Source: Thioalbus denitrificans | Lineage (GTDB): Bacteria; Pseudomonadota; Gammaproteobacteria; DSM-26407 | Direction: 5' to 3' | Length of the DNA stretch: 64,000 nucleotides | Assembly (NCBI RefSeq): GCF_003337735.1 | Contig: NZ_QPJY01000001.1 | Span: forward strand, 144,150 to 208,149 | Part shown: one piece after another, positions 50,622 to 59,068 of the stretch | Layout of the letters: each line of letters opens with the position of its first letter | Numbering within the stretch: the first letter of the stretch is position 1 | The notes under the pieces: generated by a model | Database searches by the model: none | What the model was told of the DNA's origin: nothing | What the model saw: only the letters and a program-made list of their open reading frames with translations | Program-made: the position numbers and the translations under genes

Positions 50622-50795
50622 CTTTTTTCCCTGGCCTCGTTTGTGTTTGTTGTGTGATGCGCCGCCGGTGCCCATCGATGGATGTTCCAGGCGGGTCACC
50701 ACTTGCCCTGAACGAGAGATCAAGGCTTGCCTCCCTCCCTTTCGCATCGCGTTACAATGGAGCCTTTCCGCCCCCCTCCGCCGGAGACCCGGACC

Positions 50796-51767
50796 ATGGC
50801 AGGTTCGTCGAAGAAGGTCATTCTCGCCGCCCTGGCCGGCAACGGCCTGATTGCCCTGACGAAGTTCGCGGCCGCCGCCATCACCGGCAGCTCGGCCATG
50901 CTCTCGGAGGGGATCCACTCCGTGGTGGATACCGGCAACCAGGTCCTGCTGCTCCACGGACTGCGCCGCGCCGGCCGGCCCGCCGACGCCCGCTTCCCCT
51001 TCGGTCACGGCAAGGAGGTCTACTTCTGGAGCTTCGTGGTGGCCATTCTCATCTTCGCGGTGGGCGCCGGCGTCTCCCTCTACGAGGGGGTGCAGCACAT
51101 GCTTCGCCCGGTAGCGGTGGAGAATCCGCTGGTGAACTACGTGGTGCTGGGCCTGGCGCTGCTGTTCGAGGGCGGCGCCTGGGCGTTCGCCCTGCGCGAG
51201 TTCAGGCGCGGCAAGGGCAAGTGGGGCTACATCGAGGCGGTGCAGCGGGGCAAGGACCCCTCCCTGTTCGTGGTGCTGTTCGAGGATTCCGCCGCCATGC
51301 TCGGCCTGCTGGTGGCCTTTTTCGGCATCCTGCTGGCCCAGTTGACCGGCAATCCGCTGTGGGACGGGGCGGCTTCCGTGATCATCGGCCTGATTCTCGG
51401 CGGCACGGCCGCCTGGCTGGCATGGGAGACCCACGGACTGCTGATCGGCGAGAGTGCGAACCGCCGGGTGGTGGACGGCATCCGCGCCCTGGTGCGCCTG
51501 CGTCCGGGCGTGGAGCACGTGAACGAGGTGCTCACCCTGCACATGGGTCCGGAGTTCATCCTGGTCAACATCAGCGTCGATTTCGCCGACGATCTGCCCG
51601 CCGCTGCGCTGGAGACGACCATTTGCGCGCTCGATCGCGACATCAAGGCCTCCTTCCCCGGCGTGCGCCGGGTGTTCGTGGAGGCGGAGGCCAGGCGCCG
51701 GGGCCAGCCGCCGCCGGAGGCTCCCTGTCCGGGGCCGGCGCAGTCGGCCGCCACCACCGGGGGGTGA
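50796..51767 (+). CDS. Cation diffusion facilitator family transporter
   Basis: A 323-residue inner-membrane exporter with six predicted helices. AALAGNGLIALTKFAAA begins the domain; SEGIHSVVDTGNQ holds the His/Asp metal-site pair and RFPFGHGKEVYFW follows. A soluble C-terminal domain follows residue about 215. Likely exports Zn, Fe or Mn; which metal cannot be told. The start is ATG 50796; longer frames upstream have no SD. Confidence 0.92.
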   Translation: MAGSSKKVILAALAGNGLIALTKFAAAAITGSSAMLSEGIHSVVDTGNQVLLLHGLRRAGRPADARFPFGHGKEVYFWSFVVAILIFAVGAGVSLYEGVQHMLRPVAVENPLVNYVVLGLALLFEGGAWAFALREFRRGKGKWGYIEAVQRGKDPSLFVVLFEDSAAMLGLLVAFFGILLAQLTGNPLWDGAASVIIGLILGGTAAWLAWETHGLLIGESANRRVVDGIRALVRLRPGVEHVNEVLTLHMGPEFILVNISVDFADDLPAAALETTICALDRDIKASFPGVRRVFVEAEARRRGQPPPEAPCPGPAQSAATTGG

Positions 51768-51791
51768 GGCGCCGCCCGCGGTCCGTGTTCC

Positions 51792-52334
51792 TCAGGCCGG
51801 GCCGCCCAGCCGGATCAATCGGCTGACCCGGAAGCGGTCCTCCGGCGGTTCACCCCGGCAGATGATGCTGATCTCCGTCACGGTGAACGCCAGGGGCTGC
51901 CAGTCCGCCTGCAGCGCCGCGAGCAGCGTTTCCGCCCGCCCCGCCGGTGCCTGGCCCACGCTGAGGTGCGGGCGGAACGTGCCGGGGCGGCGTTCACCGT
52001 AGCCGGGAGCGGCCTGGGCGAGGGCGGCCTGCAGGCGCACCAGGGCGGTGGCCGGCTCCGGCGCCAGCCACAGGGTGCAGCGGCCCTGGCGGTGGCGGAA
52101 CAGGCCGAACCGCTCCAGCCGCACGGGGAACGGTGCAATCGCCGCGGCCGTCGCCGCGAGACGCCCGGCCAGTCCGGGCAGGAGATGCTCCGGCGCGAAG
52201 GGGTAGATCAGGTTGATATGGGGCATCCAGCGCCGGAACCGGCGATCGTGGACCGCGCGGATGGCCTCGATGGGCGGCCAGCAGGCCGTCGGCGGCAGGA
52301 TGGCCACCGCGCTCCTGTGTGTGGTCTCCGGCAT
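51792..52334 (-). CDS. 2H phosphoesterase, 2'-5' RNA ligase family (ThpR-like)
   Basis: A 180-residue protein of the LigT/ThpR type, with two H-x-(S/T)-like motifs: MPHINLIYPF and FRPHLSVGQ. The first has Asn where Thr is usual, so its activity may differ. It probably acts as an RNA 2',3'-cyclic phosphodiesterase. Starts at ATG 52334; the longer frame lacks similarity. Divergent from the AIM24 gene. Confidence 0.8.
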   Translation of the reverse strand: MPETTHRSAVAILPPTACWPPIEAIRAVHDRRFRRWMPHINLIYPFAPEHLLPGLAGRLAATAAAIAPFPVRLERFGLFRHRQGRCTLWLAPEPATALVRLQAALAQAAPGYGERRPGTFRPHLSVGQAPAGRAETLLAALQADWQPLAFTVTEISIICRGEPPEDRFRVSRLIRLGGPA

Positions 52335-52528
52335 GGCGGACGCCTCGGCGACCCGGGTCGGGTTCGGGATGGGCGGGCGGTGCACCGGGTCCTGCGGCAA
52401 GGATTGCACAACAGGGCGACAACGGGAACGGGCGCGACCGGTACAATCCGGCGCGCCGTCATGATCGGGAGCATGGAGATGTTCGACGCGGCTGCAGGCT
52501 GATGGTTTTCCAGACAAGGAGGTAGTGC

Positions 52529-53524
52529 ATGTCGCAATGGTATTTCAGCTATGACGGCGACCAGATCGGACCCCTGGACGACGCCCGGGCACGGGCCCAG
52601 GCGGCGTCACGGCCGGAGGGTCATGTATGGCGGGAGGGGTTCGCCGAGTGGCTGCCCATCCGCCAGGTGGGCGAGCTCTCCGGCGCGGCGGCCCCGGCGG
52701 TCGCGCCGCCGCCGCCCACGGTGCGCGGCGCCGACGAAATCGATTTCCGCATCATGGGCCACGAGATGCAGTACGTGGAGGTGGAGCTCGATCCGGGCGA
52801 GAGCGCCGTGGCCGAGGCCGGGGCGATGATGTACAAGGCCCCCTCCATCCAGATGGAGAGTGTCTTCGGCGACGGCTCCAGCTCCGGCGACGGCTCCTTC
52901 ATGGGCAAGCTCATGGGGGCGGGCAAGCGGCTGCTGACCGGCGAGAGCCTGTTCACCACGGTCTTCACCCACACCGGCCAGGGCAAGGCCCACGTGGCCT
53001 TCGCCGCCCCCTACCCCGGCAACATCATCCCGGTGTCGCTGGCGAACGTGGGCGGGCTGCTGGTGTGCCAGAAGGACAGCTTCCTGTGCGCCGCCCGCGG
53101 GGTCTCCATCGGCATCCAGTTCCAGCGGAAGATCCTCACCGGCCTGTTCGGCGGCGAGGGCTTCATCATGCAGAAGCTGGAGGGGGACGGGCTGGTGTTC
53201 GTCCATGCCGGCGGCACGGTGGTGGAGCGGGAGCTGGGTCCGGGCGAGGTGCTGCACGTGGACACCGGCTGCGTGGTGGCCTACGAGGGCCAGGTGGCGT
53301 TCGATATCCAGCAGGTGGGGGGGATCAAGTCGGCCCTGTTCGGCGGCGAGGGCATCTTCTTCGCCGTGCTGCGCGGCCCCGGCAGGGTGTGGCTGCAGTC
53401 GCTGCCCTTCTCGCGCCTCGCAGGCCGGATGCTCGCCAACGCCCCCCAGCACGGCGGCGGCAAGGGCGAGGGCTCGGTCATCGGCGGCCTCGGCGATCTC
53501 TTCGGCGACCGCTTCAACAGCTGA
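52529..53524 (+). CDS. AIM24/TIGR00266 family protein with an N-terminal GYF_2-like domain
   Basis: A 331-residue protein. Residues about 1-48 (WYFSYDGDQIGPLDD ... HVWREGFAEWLPI) resemble a GYF_2 domain, followed by an Ala/Pro linker. The rest is an AIM24 (TIGR00266) beta-helix-like domain, with FRIMGHEMQYVEVELDPGES, GSFMGKLMGAGKRLLTGES and GGLLVCQKDSFLCAARGV. Function is not established; it lacks a signal peptide. AAGGAGG precedes the ATG at about 7 bp. Confidence 0.88.
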   Translation: MSQWYFSYDGDQIGPLDDARARAQAASRPEGHVWREGFAEWLPIRQVGELSGAAAPAVAPPPPTVRGADEIDFRIMGHEMQYVEVELDPGESAVAEAGAMMYKAPSIQMESVFGDGSSSGDGSFMGKLMGAGKRLLTGESLFTTVFTHTGQGKAHVAFAAPYPGNIIPVSLANVGGLLVCQKDSFLCAARGVSIGIQFQRKILTGLFGGEGFIMQKLEGDGLVFVHAGGTVVERELGPGEVLHVDTGCVVAYEGQVAFDIQQVGGIKSALFGGEGIFFAVLRGPGRVWLQSLPFSRLAGRMLANAPQHGGGKGEGSVIGGLGDLFGDRFNS

Positions 53525-53591
53525 GCCGGATGGTGCCGGATCGCTGCTCCGGCATCCCGCTCCTTACCCTTCACACCTCACGGGCGAAGCC

Positions 53592-54020
53592 TCAGCACTG
53601 CTCCCACGGCAGGCCGTGGTAGCGCCAGCCGCCGAGCGTGCTGCGGTGGTGCTGGTCGTCCAGCTCGCCCTCGAAGCCCTCGTCCACGTGGAAGACGGCC
53701 GGGAAACCCGCCTCGATGAGCGCCTTGCCGGCCTCCTTCGAGCGCTTGCCGCTGCGGCAGATGAGGATGACCGGGGCGCAGCCCTCGTCCAGTTCGCACA
53801 CCACGCCGCCGAGCAGCACCTTGCGCACCTCGGTGACGAAATGGGGATTCACGGTCCAGTCCGGCTCGTCGATCCAGGGCACGTGCACCGAGCCCTTGGG
53901 GTGGCCCACGAACAGGTATTCCATCGTGGAACGGATATCGATGAGCACCGCGCGGTGATCCTCCTCCAGCAGCTTCCAGGCCTGCTGGGAGGTGAGATTC
54001 TTCAGATGGTGTTCGGTCAT
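53592..54020 (-). CDS. Single-domain rhodanese-like sulfurtransferase
   Basis: A 142-residue cytoplasmic rhodanese. LIDIRSTMEYLFVGHPKGSVHVPW is the usual first part, and the active-site loop ILICRSGKRSKEAG has the persulfide-forming Cys. The tail FEGELDDQHHRSTLGGWRYHG is seen in proteobacterial relatives. Divergent from ttcA, which also uses sulfur, so a shared role is possible but not shown. Confidence 0.9.
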   Translation of the reverse strand: MTEHHLKNLTSQQAWKLLEEDHRAVLIDIRSTMEYLFVGHPKGSVHVPWIDEPDWTVNPHFVTEVRKVLLGGVVCELDEGCAPVILICRSGKRSKEAGKALIEAGFPAVFHVDEGFEGELDDQHHRSTLGGWRYHGLPWEQC

Positions 54021-54172
54021 GGCAGTCTCTCTTCCCGGCCGGTGGTCCGGCCTCTCTGTTCCCGCTTATGAATGAATAAGAATATTTGATGGATGTATCA
54101 ATGAAAAGCCCGGCTGAACTGTTTCTGATAAAGTAGCGGACATCCCACCGCCTTCCGGTGTCCGTCAGCGCC

Positions 54173-54970
54173 ATGAGTGATTATCCCGCCTACATCCGCC
54201 CGCCCAAGAGCCTGCTGCGCCTGGTGGGGCGGGCCATCGCCGATTACCGGATGATACGGGACGGGGATCGGATCCTGCTCGGCCTCTCCGGAGGCAAGGA
54301 CTCGCTTACCCTGCTGCACGTGCTGCTGCACCTGCAGCGCCATGCGCCGGTGCGCTTCGAGGTGGCGGCGGCGACGGTGGATCCGCAGATCGAGGGCTTC
54401 GAGCCGGGCCGGCTGAAGGCGATCCTGGCGGAGATGGGCGTGCCCTACCTCTACCGGGAGCAGCCCATCGCCGAGGAGGCGCGGACCCGCCTGCGGGGCG
54501 ACTCCTTCTGCGCCTACTGCGCGCGCATGAAGCGCGGCATCCTCTACACGGCCTGCCGCGAGCAGGGCTACAACGTCCTGGCCCTGGCCCAGCACCTGGA
54601 CGACCTGGCGGAGAGCTTCCTGATGTCCGCCTTCCATGGCGGCCGGCTGCAGACCATGAAGGCCCATTACCGCAACGATGCCGGCGACCTGCGCATCATC
54701 CGGCCGCTGGTCTACGTGCGCGAGCGCCAGACCGCAGCCTTCGCCGCCGAGGCGCCGCTGCCGGTAATCCACGACAACTGTCCCGCCTGCTTCAGCATGC
54801 CCACCCAGCGCGTCCACATGAAGCAGCTCCTGGCCCGGGAGGAGCGCGACAACCGGGCCCTGTTCCGCAGCCTGCTGACCGCCATGCGGCCCCTGATGGT
54901 GACGGCGGAGGGCATCCCCGGCGACGGCGCGGAGGCGGCGCCGCGCACGGGGCTGCGCCGCAGCGCCTGA
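54173..54970 (+). CDS. ttcA: tRNA 2-thiocytidine biosynthesis protein TtcA-like ATPase
   Basis: A 265-residue ATP-pyrophosphatase that thiolates C32 of tRNA. The PP-loop is LLGLSGGKDSLTLLHVL, the first cysteine pair is FCAYCARMKRG and a third sits in NCPACFSMP, for a [4Fe-4S] cluster. Start chosen at ATG 54173; a GTG five codons earlier is in frame. The sequence departs somewhat from E. coli TtcA, so it may be one of the paralogous TtcA-like enzymes. Divergent from the rhodanese gene. Confidence 0.85.
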   Translation: MSDYPAYIRPPKSLLRLVGRAIADYRMIRDGDRILLGLSGGKDSLTLLHVLLHLQRHAPVRFEVAAATVDPQIEGFEPGRLKAILAEMGVPYLYREQPIAEEARTRLRGDSFCAYCARMKRGILYTACREQGYNVLALAQHLDDLAESFLMSAFHGGRLQTMKAHYRNDAGDLRIIRPLVYVRERQTAAFAAEAPLPVIHDNCPACFSMPTQRVHMKQLLAREERDNRALFRSLLTAMRPLMVTAEGIPGDGAEAAPRTGLRRSA

Positions 54971-54977
54971 GGTCCGG

Positions 54978-55208
54978 ATGGGACTGCTGACGGTGGCCAC
55001 CTTCGATCTCATGACCGATGCCCACATCGCCCTGGGGCGGCTCCGGGCGGAGGGCATCGAGGCCTGGCTGGCCGACGAGCACCTGGTGCAGACCGACTGG
55101 CTCTACAGCATCGCCGTGGGGGGCATTAAATTGCAGGTGCGGCCGGAGGACGCGGCCCGTGCGCGGGTCGTGCTGGACACCGACTACTCCGCGGAGATGG
55201 AGGACTGA
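54978..55208 (+). CDS. DUF2007 family protein
   Basis: A 76-residue small protein, MGLLTVATFDLMTDAHIALGRL ... ADEHLVQTDWLYSIAVGGIKLQV, of the DUF2007 'putative signal transducing' type. Starts 7 bp after ttcA on the same strand, so the pair is likely an operon. Confidence 0.85.
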   Translation: MGLLTVATFDLMTDAHIALGRLRAEGIEAWLADEHLVQTDWLYSIAVGGIKLQVRPEDAARARVVLDTDYSAEMED

Positions 55209-55304
55209 GCCGTGTCGGACCGAGTTGCGGAACCCTGCCCTGCCGCCCCGCCGGCGGTCGGATCCCCTCCTCCACTGCACCAGGGATGATCACTGTCTGA
55301 CGGC

Positions 55305-56183
55305 ATGAAGGCCTTTCTCATCACCGCGTTGCTGCACCTGCTGTCCGCCCTGCCCCTGCGGCTGGCGCAGGGCGTCGGCGCCGGCCTGGGCCGGCTGCTC
55401 GGCTGGCTCCCCGGCGACATGCGCCGCATCACCCGGATCAACCTGGAACACTGCCTGCCGGATCTACCGGCCCGGGAGCGCGAGCGGCTGGCGCGGGCCA
55501 GCCTGGTGGAAGCCGGCCGGGCCTTCGCGGAGCTGGGGGCGATGTGGCTGTGGCGGCCGGAGCGGCTCCTGGCCCTGGTGCGCGAGGTGCGCGGTTGGGA
55601 GCAGCTGGAGCAGGCGCTGGCCACCGGACGCGGAATCATTGTCCTCAGTCCGCACCTGGGGGCGTGGGAGCTGGGCTCCCTCTACGGAGCGCCGCGGCAC
55701 CCGCTCACCGCCCTCTACCGGCCGTTGCGCGTCCGGGCGCTCGACGACCTGGTGCGGACCGCTCGTGAGCGCACCGGGGCCCGGCTCATGCCCACCGACG
55801 GCAGTGGCGTGCGGGCCCTGTACAAGGCGCTGGAACGGGGCGAGATGGTGGGCATCCTGCCGGACCAGGACCCGGGCCGCGGCGCTGGCGTGTTCGCCCC
55901 CTTCTTCGGTCACCCCGCCAAGACCATGGTGCTGGTGTCGCGTCTCGCCAGCCGCAGCGGCGCCGCGGTCCTCATCTGCGTGCCGGAGCGGCTGCCCCGC
56001 GGCCGGGGTTTCCGCCTCCACTTCACCCCGGCGCCGGCGGAGGTTTCCGCTGCCGATCTGAACCGGTCGGTGGCGGCGATGAACGCCGGGGTGGAGGCTT
56101 GGGTCCGGCGCCTGCCGGCCCAGTACCTGTGGAGCTACAAGCGCTTCAAGAGTCGCCCGGAGGGCGAACCCCGCTGGTACTGA
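55305..56183 (+). CDS. lpxL: Lipid A biosynthesis acyltransferase (LpxL/HtrB family)
   Basis: A late lipid A acyltransferase, 292 residues, membrane-anchored by an N-terminal helix. LSPHLGAWELGSLYG contains the H-x4-E catalytic pair; MVGILPDQDPGRGAGVFAPFFG is the second conserved block, and LWSYKRFKSRPEGE is the typical end. LpxL and LpxM cannot be separated from sequence alone. Confidence 0.9.
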   Translation: MKAFLITALLHLLSALPLRLAQGVGAGLGRLLGWLPGDMRRITRINLEHCLPDLPARERERLARASLVEAGRAFAELGAMWLWRPERLLALVREVRGWEQLEQALATGRGIIVLSPHLGAWELGSLYGAPRHPLTALYRPLRVRALDDLVRTARERTGARLMPTDGSGVRALYKALERGEMVGILPDQDPGRGAGVFAPFFGHPAKTMVLVSRLASRSGAAVLICVPERLPRGRGFRLHFTPAPAEVSAADLNRSVAAMNAGVEAWVRRLPAQYLWSYKRFKSRPEGEPRWY

Positions 56184-56267
56184 CCATCCCGGCCGCCACA
56201 GCCGTGCGCGCCGGATTCCGCCCGACCGGATTCAGGCCGACACCAGGGAGCTTGGCGTCGAGTCGTT

Positions 56268-56594
56268 TCATTCGCCCCCCGCCTGCTTGCGCAGGCGCTT
56301 GAGGAACACCTTCATCTCCTTGGCCGCCTGGATGTCGCCACGCTCCTCGGCGACCGTGATACCGCGCTCGTAGGCCGCGGCCGCGGCGTCGGTCCGCCCG
56401 TCCCCGGCCAGGGCCTTGCCGTAGGCCTTCCAGGCGGCCGAGTAGGCGGGGTCCTGCGCCACCGCCCTTGCCAGGTGCTCCGCGGCGCGGGCGGCGTCCC
56501 CGGCCTGGAGATAGGCGCTGCCCAGGCCGTAGCGCAGCAGCGCGCTGTCCTGGCCCGCGGCCAGCATCTTCTCGAAGTTCTCGATCACCGACAT
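56268..56594 (-). CDS. TPR-containing protein
   Basis: A 108-residue protein with about three tetratricopeptide-like units: LLRYGLGSAYLQAGDAARAAEHLARAV, AYSAAWKAYGKALAGDGRTDAAAAAYERG and a last one in the Lys-rich tail. Likely a protein-interaction adaptor, partner unknown. It converges on lpxL. Confidence 0.8.
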   Translation of the reverse strand: MSVIENFEKMLAAGQDSALLRYGLGSAYLQAGDAARAAEHLARAVAQDPAYSAAWKAYGKALAGDGRTDAAAAAYERGITVAEERGDIQAAKEMKVFLKRLRKQAGGE

Positions 56595-56620
56595 GGTTGC
56601 ACCTCTGCGGAGCTTAAGAA

Positions 56621-56917
56621 GATCACCACGAAGTCACGAAGGACACGGAGGGAAGGCGAAGAATCGTTCAACCGCAGATTAGCGGTAATTGACGTTGATT
56701 CCATGCCTGCCTGGGCTCAGCCTGCTACAACGTGTCTGAATCACGGATACTGAGGGTGTTCCAACTTCAACAGGACTGCCCGAGAAACGTTCCTTGAAGC
56801 GATCGCGCCTGGTCTGAACCGGGCCATCCGGATAGCGGGGACAAAATCAACGTAAATCAACGTCAATCTGCGGTTTCATGGTCCTCTCTTCGTGTCCTTC
56901 GTGACTCCGTGGTGATC
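56621..56917. repeat. 297-bp element with nested inverted repeats
   Basis: The outer arms (30 bp, 56621-56650 and 56888-56917) are inverted with two mismatches and carry the CACCACGAAGTCACGAAGGA type motif. Inside, CCGCAGATT at 56672-56680 faces AATCTGCGG at 56865-56873, with further GACGTTGATT-like inverse copies. The central 150 bp hold no gene. It looks like a non-coding mobile or structural repeat. Confidence 0.65.
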
Positions 56918-56957
56918 CTTTCGGAGTCCGGTTGACGGCGGGAGTTCCCGCTCCGGG

Positions 56958-57542
56958 TCATTCCGGGGGCCGCAGGGCCACCAGCTGGGCCTTGTTGCGG
57001 AAGCCCCGGCTCAGGTCGCCCACCCGGCCCTCCTCCCGGTAGAAGAGCAGGCGCAGGGGGCGGAACAGCTCCAGCAGCTCGTTGTCCCCCAGCCGGAAGT
57101 TTTCGCTGGCGGGGCCGGTGTCGTCCACCCGGGTGCGGGTCCAGGTCTCGTAGAACAGCACGCCGCCGGGGCGCAGGGCGGCCATCAGGGCGGGGGCGAG
57201 GCCGCGCTCGAGAAAGTGGGCGGCGACGATGACATCGAAGCTCTCCGGCAGGGGGGGGCGGGCCTCGACGTCGCGCACCTCCCCGTGCACCACCAGGCCG
57301 CGGTTGCCGGCGAACTCCCGCAGCCGCTCGATGGCCACCGGGGAGATGTCCCAGGCCCGGGTCTCGAGTCCGCGCCCGGCCAGCAGCAGGGCGTTGGCGC
57401 CGAGCCCGCAGCCGAGATCCAGGGCGGTCCCCGCGGTCGGGAGCAGGTGGAGGTTGTCGCTCAGCACCCGGACGGGATCGGGCAGCTGGCGGGCTTCGGT
57501 GTAGCGCTTGTCCCACTTGGCGATGAATCCGGGATCGTCCAT
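56958..57542 (-). CDS. Class I SAM-dependent methyltransferase
   Basis: A 194-residue methyltransferase. ALDLGCGLGANALLLAGRGL is the SAM-binding motif I, then ETRAWDISPVAIERLREFA and FDVIVAAHFLERGLAPALMAALRPGGVLFYE in part. It resembles the TehB-like group, substrate unknown. Starts at ATG 57542; the upstream frame is a shadow of trkH. Lies 31 bp after trkH on the same strand. Confidence 0.85.
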   Translation of the reverse strand: MDDPGFIAKWDKRYTEARQLPDPVRVLSDNLHLLPTAGTALDLGCGLGANALLLAGRGLETRAWDISPVAIERLREFAGNRGLVVHGEVRDVEARPPLPESFDVIVAAHFLERGLAPALMAALRPGGVLFYETWTRTRVDDTGPASENFRLGDNELLELFRPLRLLFYREEGRVGDLSRGFRNKAQLVALRPPE

Positions 57543-57573
57543 GGCGGCGCTCCTCGATGGCGGACAGGCCTCC

Positions 57574-59061
57574 TCAGCGGCGCCAGTAGGCGGGGCTGAG
57601 GAGCACCAGCAGGGTGAAGATCTCCAGCCGGCCCAGCAGCATGGCGATGGTGCACAGCCACTTCGCCACCGGGTCGACGGTGGTGAAGTTGCTGGCCACC
57701 TCACCCAGTCCGGGGCCGAGGTTGTTCATGCAGGTGGCGATGGCGCCGAAGGCGGTCACCTGGTCGAGGCCGGTGGCCATCAGGCCCAGCATCAGCAGCA
57801 CGAACAGGGCCACGTAGACGGCGAAGAACCCCCAGACCGAGCGCAGGATCCTTTGATCGACCACCCGGCCGCCGATCTTCACCGGCAGGACGGCGCGGGG
57901 GTAGATGAGGCAGCGCACCTCGCGCCGGCTCTGCTGGAACAGCAGCACGTAGCGCATGACCTTCATGCCCCCGGCGGTGGAGCCGCCGCAGCCGCCCATG
58001 AAGCTGATGAGCATCAGCAGCAGGGGCAGGAACAGGGGCCAGAGGGAGAAGTCGGTGGTGGTGAACCCGGTGCTGGTGATGACCGAGGCAACCTGGAAGG
58101 CGGCATCGCGCAGTGCCGTGAGCAGATCGGGGTAGGTGCCGCGCAGGCTCAGGGTCACGGCGGTCACGGCGGTGATGGCGGCCACCACCGCGAGAAAGGT
58201 CCGCACCTCCACGTCCCGCAGCCAGGCCCGGGGATCCCGTTGCCGCACCACCTGGTAGTGGACGGCGAAGTTCATGCCCCCGAGCAGCATGAAGACGATG
58301 GCCACGCTCTCCGCCAGGGGGCTGTGGAAATAGGCCATGCTGGCATCGTGGGTGGAGAAGCCGCCGGTGGAGACGGTGGCGAAGCTGTGGCCGATGGCAT
58401 CGAACAGGCTCATGCCGGCCAGCCGGTAGCCGGCCGCGCAGGCGAGCGTCAGGCCGAGATAGAGCAGCCACAGGAAGCGGGCGGTGTCGGCGATGCGCGG
58501 GGCCAGCTTCTCGTCCTTCATCGGACCCGGGGTTTCGGCGCGGTAGAGCTGCATGCCGCCGATGCCGAGCATGGGCAGCACCGCCACCCCGAGCACGATG
58601 ATGCCCATGCCCCCGAGCCACTGGAGCTGCTGGCGGTACCAGAGGATGGAGGCCGGCAGCCGATCGAGGCCGACGATGATCGTGGCGCCGGTGGTGGTGA
58701 AGGCGGAGACGGCCTCGAACAGGGAGTCGGTGAAGGAGAGGTGGGGCCCGAGGATGAACGGCAGCCCGCTCAGCGCCCCGAGCACGAGCCAGAACAGGCT
58801 GACCACCAGGAACCCGTCCCGGGTGCGCAGCTCGGCCGTGACCCCGAAGCCGGCCAGCCACAGGATTGCGCCGGCGCCGAAGGTCAGGCCGAAGGCGGTG
58901 AGGAAGTGCACCAGCTCGCCGTCGCCATAGCCGATGGAGATGGCCATGGGGAGGATGAGGGACAGGCTGAGGGCCATCAGCAGCTGGCCCAGAACACGCA
59001 GGATCAGCCGGTAGCGTGCCCAGCGCTCTATGTCATGGGGGGAGGAGACCGCGATGGGCAT
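57574..59061 (-). CDS. trkH: Trk-type potassium transporter, TrkH subunit (copy 1)
   Basis: The K+ channel subunit, 495 residues with about ten membrane helices. The four pore loops read [27 protein letters not shown] and [10 protein letters not shown]; the intramembrane gate loop is [15 protein letters not shown]. It lies 7 bp after the second trkH gene, and trkA is 3' of none but upstream on the same strand, giving trkA-trkH-trkH. Confidence 0.96.
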   Translation of the reverse strand: MPIAVSSPHDIERWARYRLILRVLGQLLMALSLSLILPMAISIGYGDGELVHFLTAFGLTFGAGAILWLAGFGVTAELRTRDGFLVVSLFWLVLGALSGLPFILGPHLSFTDSLFEAVSAFTTTGATIIVGLDRLPASILWYRQQLQWLGGMGIIVLGVAVLPMLGIGGMQLYRAETPGPMKDEKLAPRIADTARFLWLLYLGLTLACAAGYRLAGMSLFDAIGHSFATVSTGGFSTHDASMAYFHSPLAESVAIVFMLLGGMNFAVHYQVVRQRDPRAWLRDVEVRTFLAVVAAITAVTAVTLSLRGTYPDLLTALRDAAFQVASVITSTGFTTTDFSLWPLFLPLLLMLISFMGGCGGSTAGGMKVMRYVLLFQQSRREVRCLIYPRAVLPVKIGGRVVDQRILRSVWGFFAVYVALFVLLMLGLMATGLDQVTAFGAIATCMNNLGPGLGEVASNFTTVDPVAKWLCTIAMLLGRLEIFTLLVLLSPAYWRR

Positions 59062-59068
59062 GGTGCGG

